Shown here: piece after piece, positions 1 to 5,233 of the stretch
Numbering within the stretch: position 1 is the stretch's first letter
Layout: each line of letters opens with the position of its first letter
Assembly: GCA_000997105.1 (NCBI GenBank)
Contig: LCEJ01000058.1
Span: 1-5,522 of the forward strand
DNA from: Candidatus Daviesbacteria bacterium GW2011_GWA2_42_7
GTDB taxonomy: Bacteria; Patescibacteriota; Microgenomatia; Daviesbacterales; UBA10151
Length of the DNA: 5,522 nucleotides
Reading direction: 5' to 3'
Program-made: the position numbers and the translations under genes
Notes under the pieces: model-generated
Told to the model about the DNA's origin: nothing
The model's input: the letters and a program-made list of their open reading frames with translations, nothing else
Database searches by the model: none

Positions 1-1
1 C

Positions 2-1063
2 CTCTTTCGTTTATCACTCCGTCAACGCAGTCTCCAGATTAAAAACAAGAGGCTCGCAACTTTAAGAAAATTAGATGAAATTATGATGTCGGTTTCTATC
101 AGTGTTTCCGAGGTTGCCCAACGTGTTGTGGATACAATTGCTTTTGAGCTTGGTTTTAGTTTTGGAGTGATTGCCATTGTAGAGCCGGAGCGCGGAACTT
201 TGAAAAGAGTGGCTGTTTCCCGTACGGAAGCAGGGCTTAAAGGGGTGAGTATGTTCCCTGTAAATTTTCATGAGCTTAGGATACCGCTTACGGCAACCCA
301 AAATCTGGGGGTTAAGGCCTTAAAAGAGAATAAGCTGCAGATTACAAACAGTTTGTACGATATGTTAGTTCCTGCTGTTTCTAAAGATTTTAGTGATAAA
401 TTACAAGTCTTTACAGGCATAAAGACTACTTATGTTTTTCCGATCATTTCACAAGGGAAACAGTTGGGGATTATGATAGTCAGTTTTAATAAAGATACAA
501 CCAAAATCAAAAGAGATGAGATTGAAATTGTTCAGGAGCTCTTGGGTGTAGTGGGTGTAGCTATAAATAATGCACTTCTTTACCAGAGCCTTCATGAGAC
601 TACCCGAAAGTTAGCTCAAGCTAATATAAAACTGGAACAGTTGGATAAACTCAAAGATGATTTTGTGTCGGTGGCAAGCCATGAGCTTCGGACTCCTATG
701 ACTGCCATCCGTTCATATTCCTGGATGGCATTAAACAAGCCGGATATTAAGCTTTCGGAGAAGATGAAGAAGTATCTTTCCAGGGTTTTGATCTCAACTG
801 AAAGACTAATTAATTTAGTCAATGATATGTTAAATGTTTCAAGGATTGAGGCAGGCAGGATTGAGATCCGGCCGCAGATTTTTGATATCGGGGTTTTAGT
901 GGATGATGTTATGGCTGAAGTTACCCCTAAGGCAAACGAGAAGATGGTCCAGTTGGAGGTTGGGAAAGTCCAGTTGCCAAAAATTTTTGCCGACCCGGAT
1001 AAGGTCCCCCAGGTTTTATTAAATTTAATCCAGGCTGTTCCAAAAATTCGGCCGGTTGGATAA
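2..1063 (+). CDS. Sensor histidine kinase, 5'-partial and truncated in the ATPase domain
   Basis: This is the front part of a two-component sensor kinase, which would autophosphorylate on histidine and pass the phosphate to a response regulator. The frame is open from base 2 through the ATG at 83 with no stop, so the true start lies left of the window and 83 is probably internal. Numbered from that ATG, the preceding 27 codons form a charged helical linker. Residues about 10-160 resemble a GAF sensory domain, and 165-190 are a coiled-coil-like helix. Residues about 190-256 are the HisKA dimerisation domain with H box SHELRTP and phosphoacceptor His200 (codon 680-682). The ATPase domain begins near 290 (ADPDKVPQVLLNLI) and breaks off. 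The last residues before TAA (AVPKIRPVG) do not fit the family and are out-of-frame reading of DNA that encodes LFQKFGRL one base over. The missing N-terminus may contain membrane segments. With no complete ATP site, the product should not autophosphorylate. Confidence 0.85.
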   Translation, partial: LFRLSLRQRSLQIKNKRLATLRKLDEIMMSVSISVSEVAQRVVDTIAFELGFSFGVIAIVEPERGTLKRVAVSRTEAGLKGVSMFPVNFHELRIPLTATQNLGVKALKENKLQITNSLYDMLVPAVSKDFSDKLQVFTGIKTTYVFPIISQGKQLGIMIVSFNKDTTKIKRDEIEIVQELLGVVGVAINNALLYQSLHETTRKLAQANIKLEQLDKLKDDFVSVASHELRTPMTAIRSYSWMALNKPDIKLSEKMKKYLSRVLISTERLINLVNDMLNVSRIEAGRIEIRPQIFDIGVLVDDVMAEVTPKANEKMVQLEVGKVQLPKIFADPDKVPQVLLNLIQAVPKIRPVG

Positions 1064-1295
1064 TTCCTATGTGGCGGCGGCAACTTCCGGGGGGACCGGT
1101 TTAGGACTTTATATTTCCAAAAGCCTGGTGGAGTTAATGCATGGGACTATTAAGGCTTCATCAGAGGGGGTAGGGAAAGGGGCAACATTTACATTTTCCC
1201 TGCCCATTGCTACCCCGGAGATTGTAGCCCAATCTGAAAAATATACCAAGAGGCCGGTAGGGGAAGCAAAGGTGCTGGAGCCGGTAGCAATTTAG
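1029..1295 (+). pseudogene. Displaced C-terminal end of the histidine kinase ATPase domain
   Basis: This is the remainder of the same kinase gene, in the +1 frame relative to the upstream part. From 1035 it reads LFQKFGRLDNSY, the F box and following segment, then GGTGLGLYISKSLVELMHG, a canonical G2 box, and ends KGATFTFSLPIA plus a short tail before TAG at 1293-1295. The N box (NAxKF type) and G1 box (DxGxG type) that should lie between the two parts are absent. The lesion is therefore a deletion of roughly 50 codons that also changed frame, not a simple one-base shift. A TTG at 1056 could be read as a start, but there is no Shine-Dalgarno sequence and the peptide would be only part of a GHKL fold, so an independent gene is unlikely. 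The locus 2-1295 is best read as one pseudogene, unless the deletion is an assembly error. Confidence 0.8.
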
Positions 1296-1297
1296 TT

Positions 1298-1367
1298 ATT
1301 AGTTCATGGTTTATGGTTCATGGCAAAACACAGTCGATGAACTACGAACTACCAACTATGGACTAGT
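1298..1367. repeat. Imperfect dyad repeat between kinase and receiver genes
   Basis: Bases 1300-1323 (beginning TAGTTCATGG) can pair with 1342-1365 (ending CTATGGACTA). By hand I count 17 Watson-Crick pairs, 4 G-T pairs and 3 mismatches around an 18-base loop. The dyad starts just after the kinase stop codon and fills most of the 89-base spacer. Its right arm, 1340-1363, matches 3198-3221 inside the pseudouridine synthase gene at 21 of 24 positions, so this is a copy of a dispersed element. No U-tract follows, so it does not look like an intrinsic terminator. The frequent G-T pairs suggest it may also fold as RNA. Confidence 0.7.
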
Positions 1368-1369
1368 TA

Positions 1370-1378
1370 TGTTATATA
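1370..1378 (+). promoter_or_regulatory. Extended -10 promoter for the receiver gene
   Basis: TGTTATATA has the TGn extension followed by a TATAAT-like hexamer at 1373-1378. Six bases separate it from the ATG at 1385, so transcription would begin at or next to the start codon. There is no Shine-Dalgarno sequence, which agrees with a leaderless message. No convincing -35 box is visible. The site overlaps a short AT-rich inverted repeat at 1365-1383 (AGTTAT facing ATAACT). The call rests on sequence resemblance only. Confidence 0.4.
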
Positions 1379-1384
1379 TAACTT

Positions 1385-1777
1385 ATGGCTGATAATTCGG
1401 GTAAAAAAATACTTATAGTGGAAGATGACCAGTTTTTGCGTGACTTTTACCAGGAACTTTTAACTGCGGAAGGGTTTACTGTTGACACGGCAGCCGACGG
1501 GGAGATAGCCCTCCAAAAAATCCGTCTGGGGGGTTGGAATTTGGTACTTTTAGACATAATGCTTCCCAAAAAAGACGGCCTGCATATCTTGCAGGATTTA
1601 AAAGTCCAGGGCCCTGCACAACCTATTGGGCCGATTGTGGTGCTTACTAATTTAGGCCATGATAGTGTTATAAACCAGGCATTTACCTTGGGAGCCAGCG
1701 GGTACTTAATAAAATCTGCCCTAAACCCCGACCAGGTTTTAACCGAGATTAACAGTATTTTAAGTAAACCCCTCTGA
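1385..1777 (+). CDS. Stand-alone CheY-like response regulator receiver
   Basis: This is a single-domain receiver of 130 residues, the usual length for the CheY fold, with no DNA-binding or enzymatic output domain. The phosphorylation machinery is complete. Acidic residues E13, D14 and D15 follow the first strand ILIVEDD. Phosphoacceptor D57 lies in LVLLDIMLPKKDG, the switch threonine T88 in VVLTN, and Y107 and the conserved lysine K110 in GYLIKSA. It should take phosphate from a histidine kinase and act through protein contacts in the cytoplasm. The natural partner is the kinase encoded just upstream on the same strand, but that gene has lost its ATP-binding boxes. The receiver may therefore be an orphan or be served by another kinase. 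The ATG at 1385 fits the family N-terminus and a leaderless start. The gene ends with TGA, four bases from the stop of the convergent KilA-N gene. Confidence 0.93.
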   Translation: MADNSGKKILIVEDDQFLRDFYQELLTAEGFTVDTAADGEIALQKIRLGGWNLVLLDIMLPKKDGLHILQDLKVQGPAQPIGPIVVLTNLGHDSVINQAFTLGASGYLIKSALNPDQVLTEINSILSKPL

Positions 1778-1781
1778 AAAT

Positions 1782-2606
1782 TTATTTTAATCTTTTTAAG
1801 GATGGGTTGTTTAAAAGGGATTTCATTTGGGTAATAGCAATATTATTCAGCTCTCTCAATCTGTCGCTTAGTAATATGCCTTTACGGATAAATTCAGCAT
1901 TTAATGACTCTAGGTTGGCCAGGCAAACAAGTTGAGTAATACCAGCATAGTCGCGGACATTACCTTCTTTTTTAGGGTTTTTCTTGTGCCACTGCCGTGC
2001 AGTCATGCCAAAAAGAGCCATATTTAAAACATCCGCTTCATCAGCATAAATAATACTGGCTGATAGTTTAGACAAATAAGGTGGAATCAGGTTTTCTTTA
2101 ATGGCATCAGTATGAATTTTGTAATTTACTGCAGCCAATGTTCGTTTTACACTCCAACCAAGTTGCAACCTTCGATTTTCTTCTTCTTTCAATCTCTGAA
2201 ACTCTTTGATTAGATACAACTTAAATTCGGGACTAATCCAAGTAGCGAATTCAAAGGCAATGTCTTTATGGGCATAAGTCCCGCTGCCGTATCTGCCTCT
2301 TTTTGCAAAAATACCGATAGCGTTAGTTTTGCCTACCCATTGCTGGACTGACAATACAAATCCGTTAGAACCGCTTTGGTTTTTAAAGTTACTGAATTCA
2401 GTAACTTTAAAGTTGGGATTATGTATTTGCTCCCAAATACCTAGAAATTCTACTGTAAAACGTGTACTCATCCAGTGGGAAATAACCAATCCGGTTTCTC
2501 TGTTTTTATATCTGGCAATATCTGTTAGAGAGATATAATCATTGTTGGTATGGGATATAAAACTTACAGAAATATCTTTGACAATAATTTTTGGGTTTTT
2601 GATCAT
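1782..2606 (-). CDS. KilA-N domain protein
   Basis: This 274-residue protein has an N-terminal KilA-N domain, a DNA-binding module of phage and large DNA virus proteins related to APSES. Residues about 20-60 (ISLTDIARYK, then WMSTRFTVEFLGIWEQ) and 108-140 (SGTYAHKDIAFEFATWISPE, then a helix ending EFQRLK) carry its signature. Residues about 150-274 are a conserved helical C-terminal part (YADEADVLNMALFGMT, then NVRDYAGITQLVCLANLESLN), usual for chromosomal KilA-N proteins of this size, so the gene looks complete. The biological role of these stand-alone proteins is not established; sequence-specific DNA binding is inferred from the domain. It is the only minus-strand gene here and no phage genes adjoin it. 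Its composition looks slightly more A+T-rich than the antiporter gene, which is weak support for transfer. The ATG at 2606 has no Shine-Dalgarno sequence but sits at the predicted transcription start. Confidence 0.9.
   Translation of the reverse strand: MIKNPKIIVKDISVSFISHTNNDYISLTDIARYKNRETGLVISHWMSTRFTVEFLGIWEQIHNPNFKVTEFSNFKNQSGSNGFVLSVQQWVGKTNAIGIFAKRGRYGSGTYAHKDIAFEFATWISPEFKLYLIKEFQRLKEEENRRLQLGWSVKRTLAAVNYKIHTDAIKENLIPPYLSKLSASIIYADEADVLNMALFGMTARQWHKKNPKKEGNVRDYAGITQLVCLANLESLNAEFIRKGILLSDRLRELNNIAITQMKSLLNNPSLKRLK
2382..2411. repeat. Perfect 30-bp palindrome inside the KilA-N gene
   Basis: Every base of 2382-2411 pairs with its mirror position. The half-site is TTTAAAGTTACTGAA and the centre is GAATTC, with no loop. 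It spans codons 66-75 of the KilA-N protein (FKVTEFSNFK) without disturbing the domain. Such a palindrome could extrude as a cruciform or bind a dimeric protein. Confidence 0.95.
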
Positions 2607-2612
2607 ATTTTT

Positions 2613-2641
2613 AATCTAACCCATATTTAACCCGAAGTCAA
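2613..2641 (-). promoter_or_regulatory. Sigma-70-like promoter of the KilA-N gene
   Basis: Read on the minus strand, TTGACT (2641-2636) matches five of six positions of the -35 consensus. After exactly 17 bases comes TAGATT (2618-2613), matching four of six of the -10. Only six bases separate the -10 from the ATG at 2606, so the transcript should start at the start codon and be leaderless, consistent with the missing ribosome binding site. The -35 box touches the left arm of the inverted repeat at 2641-2668. Confidence 0.55.
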
Positions 2642-2668
2642 TACTTCTATGGTATATTTGAGAAGTAT
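2641..2668. promoter_or_regulatory. Inverted repeat, candidate operator between divergent genes
   Basis: ATACTTCT (2641-2648) and AGAAGTAT (2661-2668) are exact reverse complements separated by 12 bases, with arm centres 20 bases apart, close to two helical turns. The left arm touches the -35 box of the KilA-N promoter. The spacer contains the extended -10 of the pseudouridine synthase gene, and the right arm ends immediately before its ATG. This placement suits a dimeric repressor controlling both promoters. As RNA, only the right arm would be transcribed, so a transcript hairpin is unlikely. The binding protein is unknown; the adjacent KilA-N product is a guess. Confidence 0.5.
2650..2658 (+). 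promoter_or_regulatory. Extended -10 promoter of the pseudouridine synthase operon
   Basis: TGGTATATT combines the TGn extension with a hexamer (2653-2658) matching five of six positions of TATAAT. No good -35 is found 16-18 bases upstream, as is common with extended -10 promoters. Transcription would begin near 2665, leaving only about four bases before the ATG at 2669. It would drive the pseudouridine synthase, the antiporter and probably the downstream gene. Confidence 0.45.
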
Positions 2669-3487
2669 ATGCTTAAAGTTATTTTTGAAGACGGTAGCCT
2701 TTTGGTTTTGGATAAACCTCCGGGGTTGGTTGTTACCTCCTCAGAAACTCAATCTGAGCCTTCTTTGCAGGATATTTTGGCAAAAGAGTATAAAATTTCT
2801 GCCGAGCGTTCGGGAATTGTACACCGGTTAGATAAAGATACCTCGGGACTTCTCCTGGTAGCAAAAGATGATGAGACTCTGGCTGCCTTACAGGCCCAAT
2901 TTAAGTCCCGGGAGGTTAAGAAGGAATATTTAGCTTTGGTACATGGTTTTATAGAGAAAGCCGGAAAGATCGAGGCCCCTATTGCCAGAAACCCTGGGGA
3001 CAGGGAGAAGTTTGTGGTTGTCCGGCCTTGTAAGGTTGGTCCTTACGAGGCTACAAATGCCAGGCCCGCCTGCAACGCTATGCGTAGCATTGCGGGCAGG
3101 GAGGCGGTGACGGAGTATAAACCTTTAGAGCTAAGAGTTATGAGTCCAGAGTTCATGGAAAAAATATTTCAAGGCTTTACTAAAATTCAGTTCCGGAAAC
3201 TACGAACTATGAACTATGAACAATTTACCCTTTTGCGGTGTCATCCTTTGACTGGACGGACCCATCAAATTAGGGTACATTTAAAATACCTGGGGTTTGG
3301 GGTTGTGGGGGACTCAAAATACGGGGGTAGGAAGACTGTCAGGCTTGACCACAGGTGGGTACCGCGGCAGTTTTTACATGCTGCCAAATTAGAGTTTACC
3401 CATCCAAGAACCGGGGAGAAGATGAGCTTTGAAAGTAAATTGCCTGAAGATCTGGAAAAAGCCTTAGCAGTAGTCGGTAAGCTGTAA
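2669..3487 (+). CDS. RluA/RluD-family pseudouridine synthase with in-frame insertions
   Basis: This 272-residue enzyme isomerises uridine to pseudouridine in RNA; family members act on 23S rRNA or tRNA, and the target cannot be told from sequence. The start MLKVIFEDGSLLVLDKPPGL is the usual opening of the catalytic domain, so there is no S4 RNA-binding domain. Catalytic Asp55 lies in VHRLDKDTSGLLLVAK, KKEYLALV follows at 84-91, and the conserved TGRTHQIRVHL is at 195-205. The C-terminal GRKTVRLDHRW and FLHAAKLEFTHP segments complete the fold. Residues about 119-142 (including ACNAMRSIA) interrupt the normal transition from the RNP..REKF segment to GREAVTEY and are encoded by two hairpins. Residues about 156-185 lie between TEYKPLEL and FTLLRCHP and are partly encoded by a third dyad. 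The key residues are intact, so activity is plausible. Upstream is only a weak purine stretch (GAGAAG); the antiporter gene begins nine bases after the stop. Confidence 0.9.
   Translation: MLKVIFEDGSLLVLDKPPGLVVTSSETQSEPSLQDILAKEYKISAERSGIVHRLDKDTSGLLLVAKDDETLAALQAQFKSREVKKEYLALVHGFIEKAGKIEAPIARNPGDREKFVVVRPCKVGPYEATNARPACNAMRSIAGREAVTEYKPLELRVMSPEFMEKIFQGFTKIQFRKLRTMNYEQFTLLRCHPLTGRTHQIRVHLKYLGFGVVGDSKYGGRKTVRLDHRWVPRQFLHAAKLEFTHPRTGEKMSFESKLPEDLEKALAVVGKL
3024..3052. repeat. Palindromic hairpin A inside the pseudouridine synthase gene
   Basis: Bases 3024-3035 (GGCCTTGTAAGG) pair with 3041-3052 (CCTTACGAGGCT) around a five-base loop TTGGT, with ten Watson-Crick and two G-T pairs. It encodes about residues 119-128 (RPCKVGPYEA), which have no counterpart in ordinary family members as I know them. 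With hairpin B it forms an in-frame insertion. Confidence 0.8.
3065..3100. repeat. Palindromic hairpin B inside the pseudouridine synthase gene
   Basis: Outer arms 3065-3075 (CCCGCCTGCAA) and 3090-3100 (TTGCGGGCAGG) and inner arms GCTA/TAGC pair around a TGCG loop at 3081-3084. There are 13 Watson-Crick pairs, one G-T pair and two mismatches. It encodes PACNAMRSIAGR (133-144) in the middle of the gene and is more G+C-rich than its surroundings. It lies 12 bases after hairpin A, so the two are probably parts of one composite element. Confidence 0.8.
3135..3221. repeat. Second copy of the dyad repeat, inside the pseudouridine synthase gene
   Basis: The right arm 3198-3221 (AACTACGAACTATGAACTAT plus four more bases) matches 1340-1363 in the intergenic spacer at 21 of 24 positions. 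The left arm 3135-3158 ends in the same GTTCATGG as the intergenic left arm but agrees at only about 15 of 24 positions. Within this copy, 3143-3158 pair with 3200-3215 at 13 of 16 positions counting one G-T pair. It encodes residues about 156-185. The central part (EKIFQGFTKIQ) may be native protein, so how much of the span is inserted DNA is uncertain. Confidence 0.55.
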
Positions 3488-3496
3488 GCACTCAAT

Positions 3497-5215
3497 ATGG
3501 TTGAATCAAACGCTTTATTTATACAATTGGCGATAGTTTTAGGGCTTGCCGCGGGTGTCGGTTATGCCGTGAAACGTTTCCGTTTGCCTCTTGTTGTAGC
3601 CTACCTTATAGCCGGAGTACTTTTATCCTTCCTGCAGATTTTTGATACTACCTCATCCTTGGCCCTGACTTTTTTACCCGAGATCGGTATTGCTTTTGTG
3701 CTTTTCTTTGTGGGGATGGAGCTTGATTTAAAGGAGATTAAATACCTTGGTAAGCCGATTATTATCACTTCCTTGGGCCAGATAATCCTTTCTATTTTTG
3801 CCGGGTTTTTAATCACCACCTTTTTAGGTTTTCCACCTACTGAGAGTTTCCTTTTAGGGGTTGGTTTGTCGTTTTCATCAACTATTGTGGTTGTTAAACT
3901 GCTTTTGGAAAAAAAGGATGCAAGCTCGCTCTACGGTAAATTAAGTATCGGGATTTTATTACTTGAGGATTTGGTGGCCATCCTCTTTTTGATGTTTATG
4001 AGTGTGGGAAGCTCCGCTTTAAGTTTGGGCCTGCAGGACATCTTACCTTTAACAACACTTTTTCTAAAAGGCGTTTTTCTTCTTATCCTGTCTTTGGTCC
4101 TGTCAAGGTATGCTTTAAAGGGATTATTTGGGGCAGTAGCAGGTTCTGCTGAGCTTTTGTTCCTTTCGGCCTTGGCCTGGTGCTTTATCTTTGTGGCTGT
4201 ATCAATTTTACTTGGGTTTTCGGTGGTTATCGGGGCATTTTTAGCAGGGGTAGCTTTAGCCAATTCGGATTTTCATTTTGAGATCCAGGGGAAAGTTAAA
4301 CCCCTCCGTGATTTTTTTGTCACCCTCTTTTTTGTCTATCTTGGGTCTCAGGTTGTCTTTACCCAGATTGGGCAGGTTTTACCATTAATAATTATTTTTA
4401 CCCTTTATGCTTTGGTTTTTAAACCTTTTATTTTTCTTTTAATATTGGGAATATTCGGGTTTCGGAGGCATACTATTTTCCAGACCGCCCTAAACCTTTC
4501 CCAGATTTCCGAGTTCTCTCTGATTGTTTTAATGGTGGGGATAAAAGCGGGGATGGTTTCCCATGAAGCTTTGACGGCGATGGCCTTAACCGGGGTTATA
4601 TCAATAATAATTTCCTCAATAATGATTACATATTCACGGCAGATTTATAGGAAAATCCTACCCATCTTAGGGTTTTTTGAACATGGGGGGTTAACCCACC
4701 AAACCGAAAGCAAGGAGGTAGGTTTAATGGTTGAGGATCATGTAGTTTTAATCGGGGCCCACAGGATGGGAGGGGAGATTGCCAGGTTTTTAATTAGGGA
4801 AAGGATCCCTTTTTTGGCAGTTGATTTTAACCCGGATATAATTAAAAAATTAGTGGAGAATAAGATACACGCCCTTTACGGGGACATCGGGGATCCGGAG
4901 ATATTGGAATTTTTAAACCTGGAAAAAAGCAAACTTGTTATTTCCACTGCCCAAAATACGGATGATAACCTAATCCTGCTTTCCGAGATAAAAAGAAGGA
5001 AGGTGGGGGCTGTGATAATAACCCGGGCAGCTTCTGCCCTAGAGGCTGAGAGTTTATATAAGGCAGGGGCAGATTATGTCATCCTTCCGGAGGTTGTCTC
5101 GGGGGAGTTTATAACTGATTCTTTAAGGAACCACTGGCCGTCCTTGGCCTTTTTCAAAGACAGAAGCGGGATTGAGCTCCGGAAACTTGCCCAAAACCAC
5201 CTGGCAGTAGAATAA
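3497..5215 (+). CDS. CPA2 cation:proton antiporter with TrkA-N domain (Kef-type)
   Basis: This 572-residue inner-membrane protein exchanges monovalent cations (K+ or Na+) for protons. Residues about 5-390 are strongly hydrophobic, fitting 12-13 membrane helices. Family motifs are VGLSFSSTIVVVKLL with S127-S128-T129, LLLEDLVAI with the transport-site pair E157-D158, and GAFLAGVALANSDF from 246. A short linker leads to a cytoplasmic TrkA-N (RCK_N) nucleotide-binding domain at about 415-535: VVLIGAHRMGGE (G420-G425), acidic D443 ending the second strand (AVDFNPD), then YGDIGDPEIL and ISTAQNTDDN. The acidic residue suggests NAD(H) or another adenine nucleotide as gating ligand. There is no TrkA-C domain, so the protein is a compact Kef-like form. 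Two features differ from classical Kef proteins: ED instead of QD in the membrane core, and His422 where the middle glycine of GxGxxG is expected. The gene starts nine bases after the pseudouridine synthase with no Shine-Dalgarno sequence, so it is probably cotranscribed. Na+ versus K+ preference cannot be settled. Confidence 0.92.
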   Translation: MVESNALFIQLAIVLGLAAGVGYAVKRFRLPLVVAYLIAGVLLSFLQIFDTTSSLALTFLPEIGIAFVLFFVGMELDLKEIKYLGKPIIITSLGQIILSIFAGFLITTFLGFPPTESFLLGVGLSFSSTIVVVKLLLEKKDASSLYGKLSIGILLLEDLVAILFLMFMSVGSSALSLGLQDILPLTTLFLKGVFLLILSLVLSRYALKGLFGAVAGSAELLFLSALAWCFIFVAVSILLGFSVVIGAFLAGVALANSDFHFEIQGKVKPLRDFFVTLFFVYLGSQVVFTQIGQVLPLIIIFTLYALVFKPFIFLLILGIFGFRRHTIFQTALNLSQISEFSLIVLMVGIKAGMVSHEALTAMALTGVISIIISSIMITYSRQIYRKILPILGFFEHGGLTHQTESKEVGLMVEDHVVLIGAHRMGGEIARFLIRERIPFLAVDFNPDIIKKLVENKIHALYGDIGDPEILEFLNLEKSKLVISTAQNTDDNLILLSEIKRRKVGAVIITRAASALEAESLYKAGADYVILPEVVSGEFITDSLRNHWPSLAFFKDRSGIELRKLAQNHLAVE

Positions 5216-5224
5216 TCCCATCTT

Positions 5225-5228
5225 GGAG
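5225..5228 (+). promoter_or_regulatory. Shine-Dalgarno sequence of the last gene
   Basis: GGAG ends five bases before the ATG at 5234 and supports that start. It is the only clear ribosome binding site in the window; the genes at 1385, 2606 and 3497 have none and the one at 2669 has only a weak match. It fits translation from an internal position of a polycistronic message. Confidence 0.6.
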
Positions 5229-5233
5229 TGCTA

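Noticed and set aside
841..869. Direct repeat AGGATTGAG in the kinase gene
   Set aside because: It encodes SRIEAGRIEI, a normal histidine kinase sequence containing RIE twice, so no repeat element is needed to explain it.
616..1083. Long minus-strand open frame opposite the kinase
   Set aside because: It lies opposite a strongly conserved kinase sequence and its translation shows no domain; it is a shadow frame. The same applies to the minus-strand frames at 71-301, 3265-3495, 3601-3819 and 3931-4263 and the plus-strand frames at 2329-2538 and 2649-2831.
1056..1295. Independent small gene starting at TTG 1056
   Set aside because: The peptide is the exact continuation of the kinase ATPase domain, and the start lacks a ribosome binding site; it is a remnant of the upstream gene.
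1792..1818. Possible terminator hairpin between the convergent receiver and KilA-N genes
   Set aside because: The stem (CTTTTTAA with TTAAAAGG) is almost all A-T with an 11-base loop, no U-tract follows it on either strand, and it lies within the KilA-N coding end.
5026..5040. Small hairpin GGGCAG/CTGCCC in the antiporter gene
   Set aside because: A six-base stem in conserved TrkA-N coding sequence, with no other copy seen, is expected by chance.
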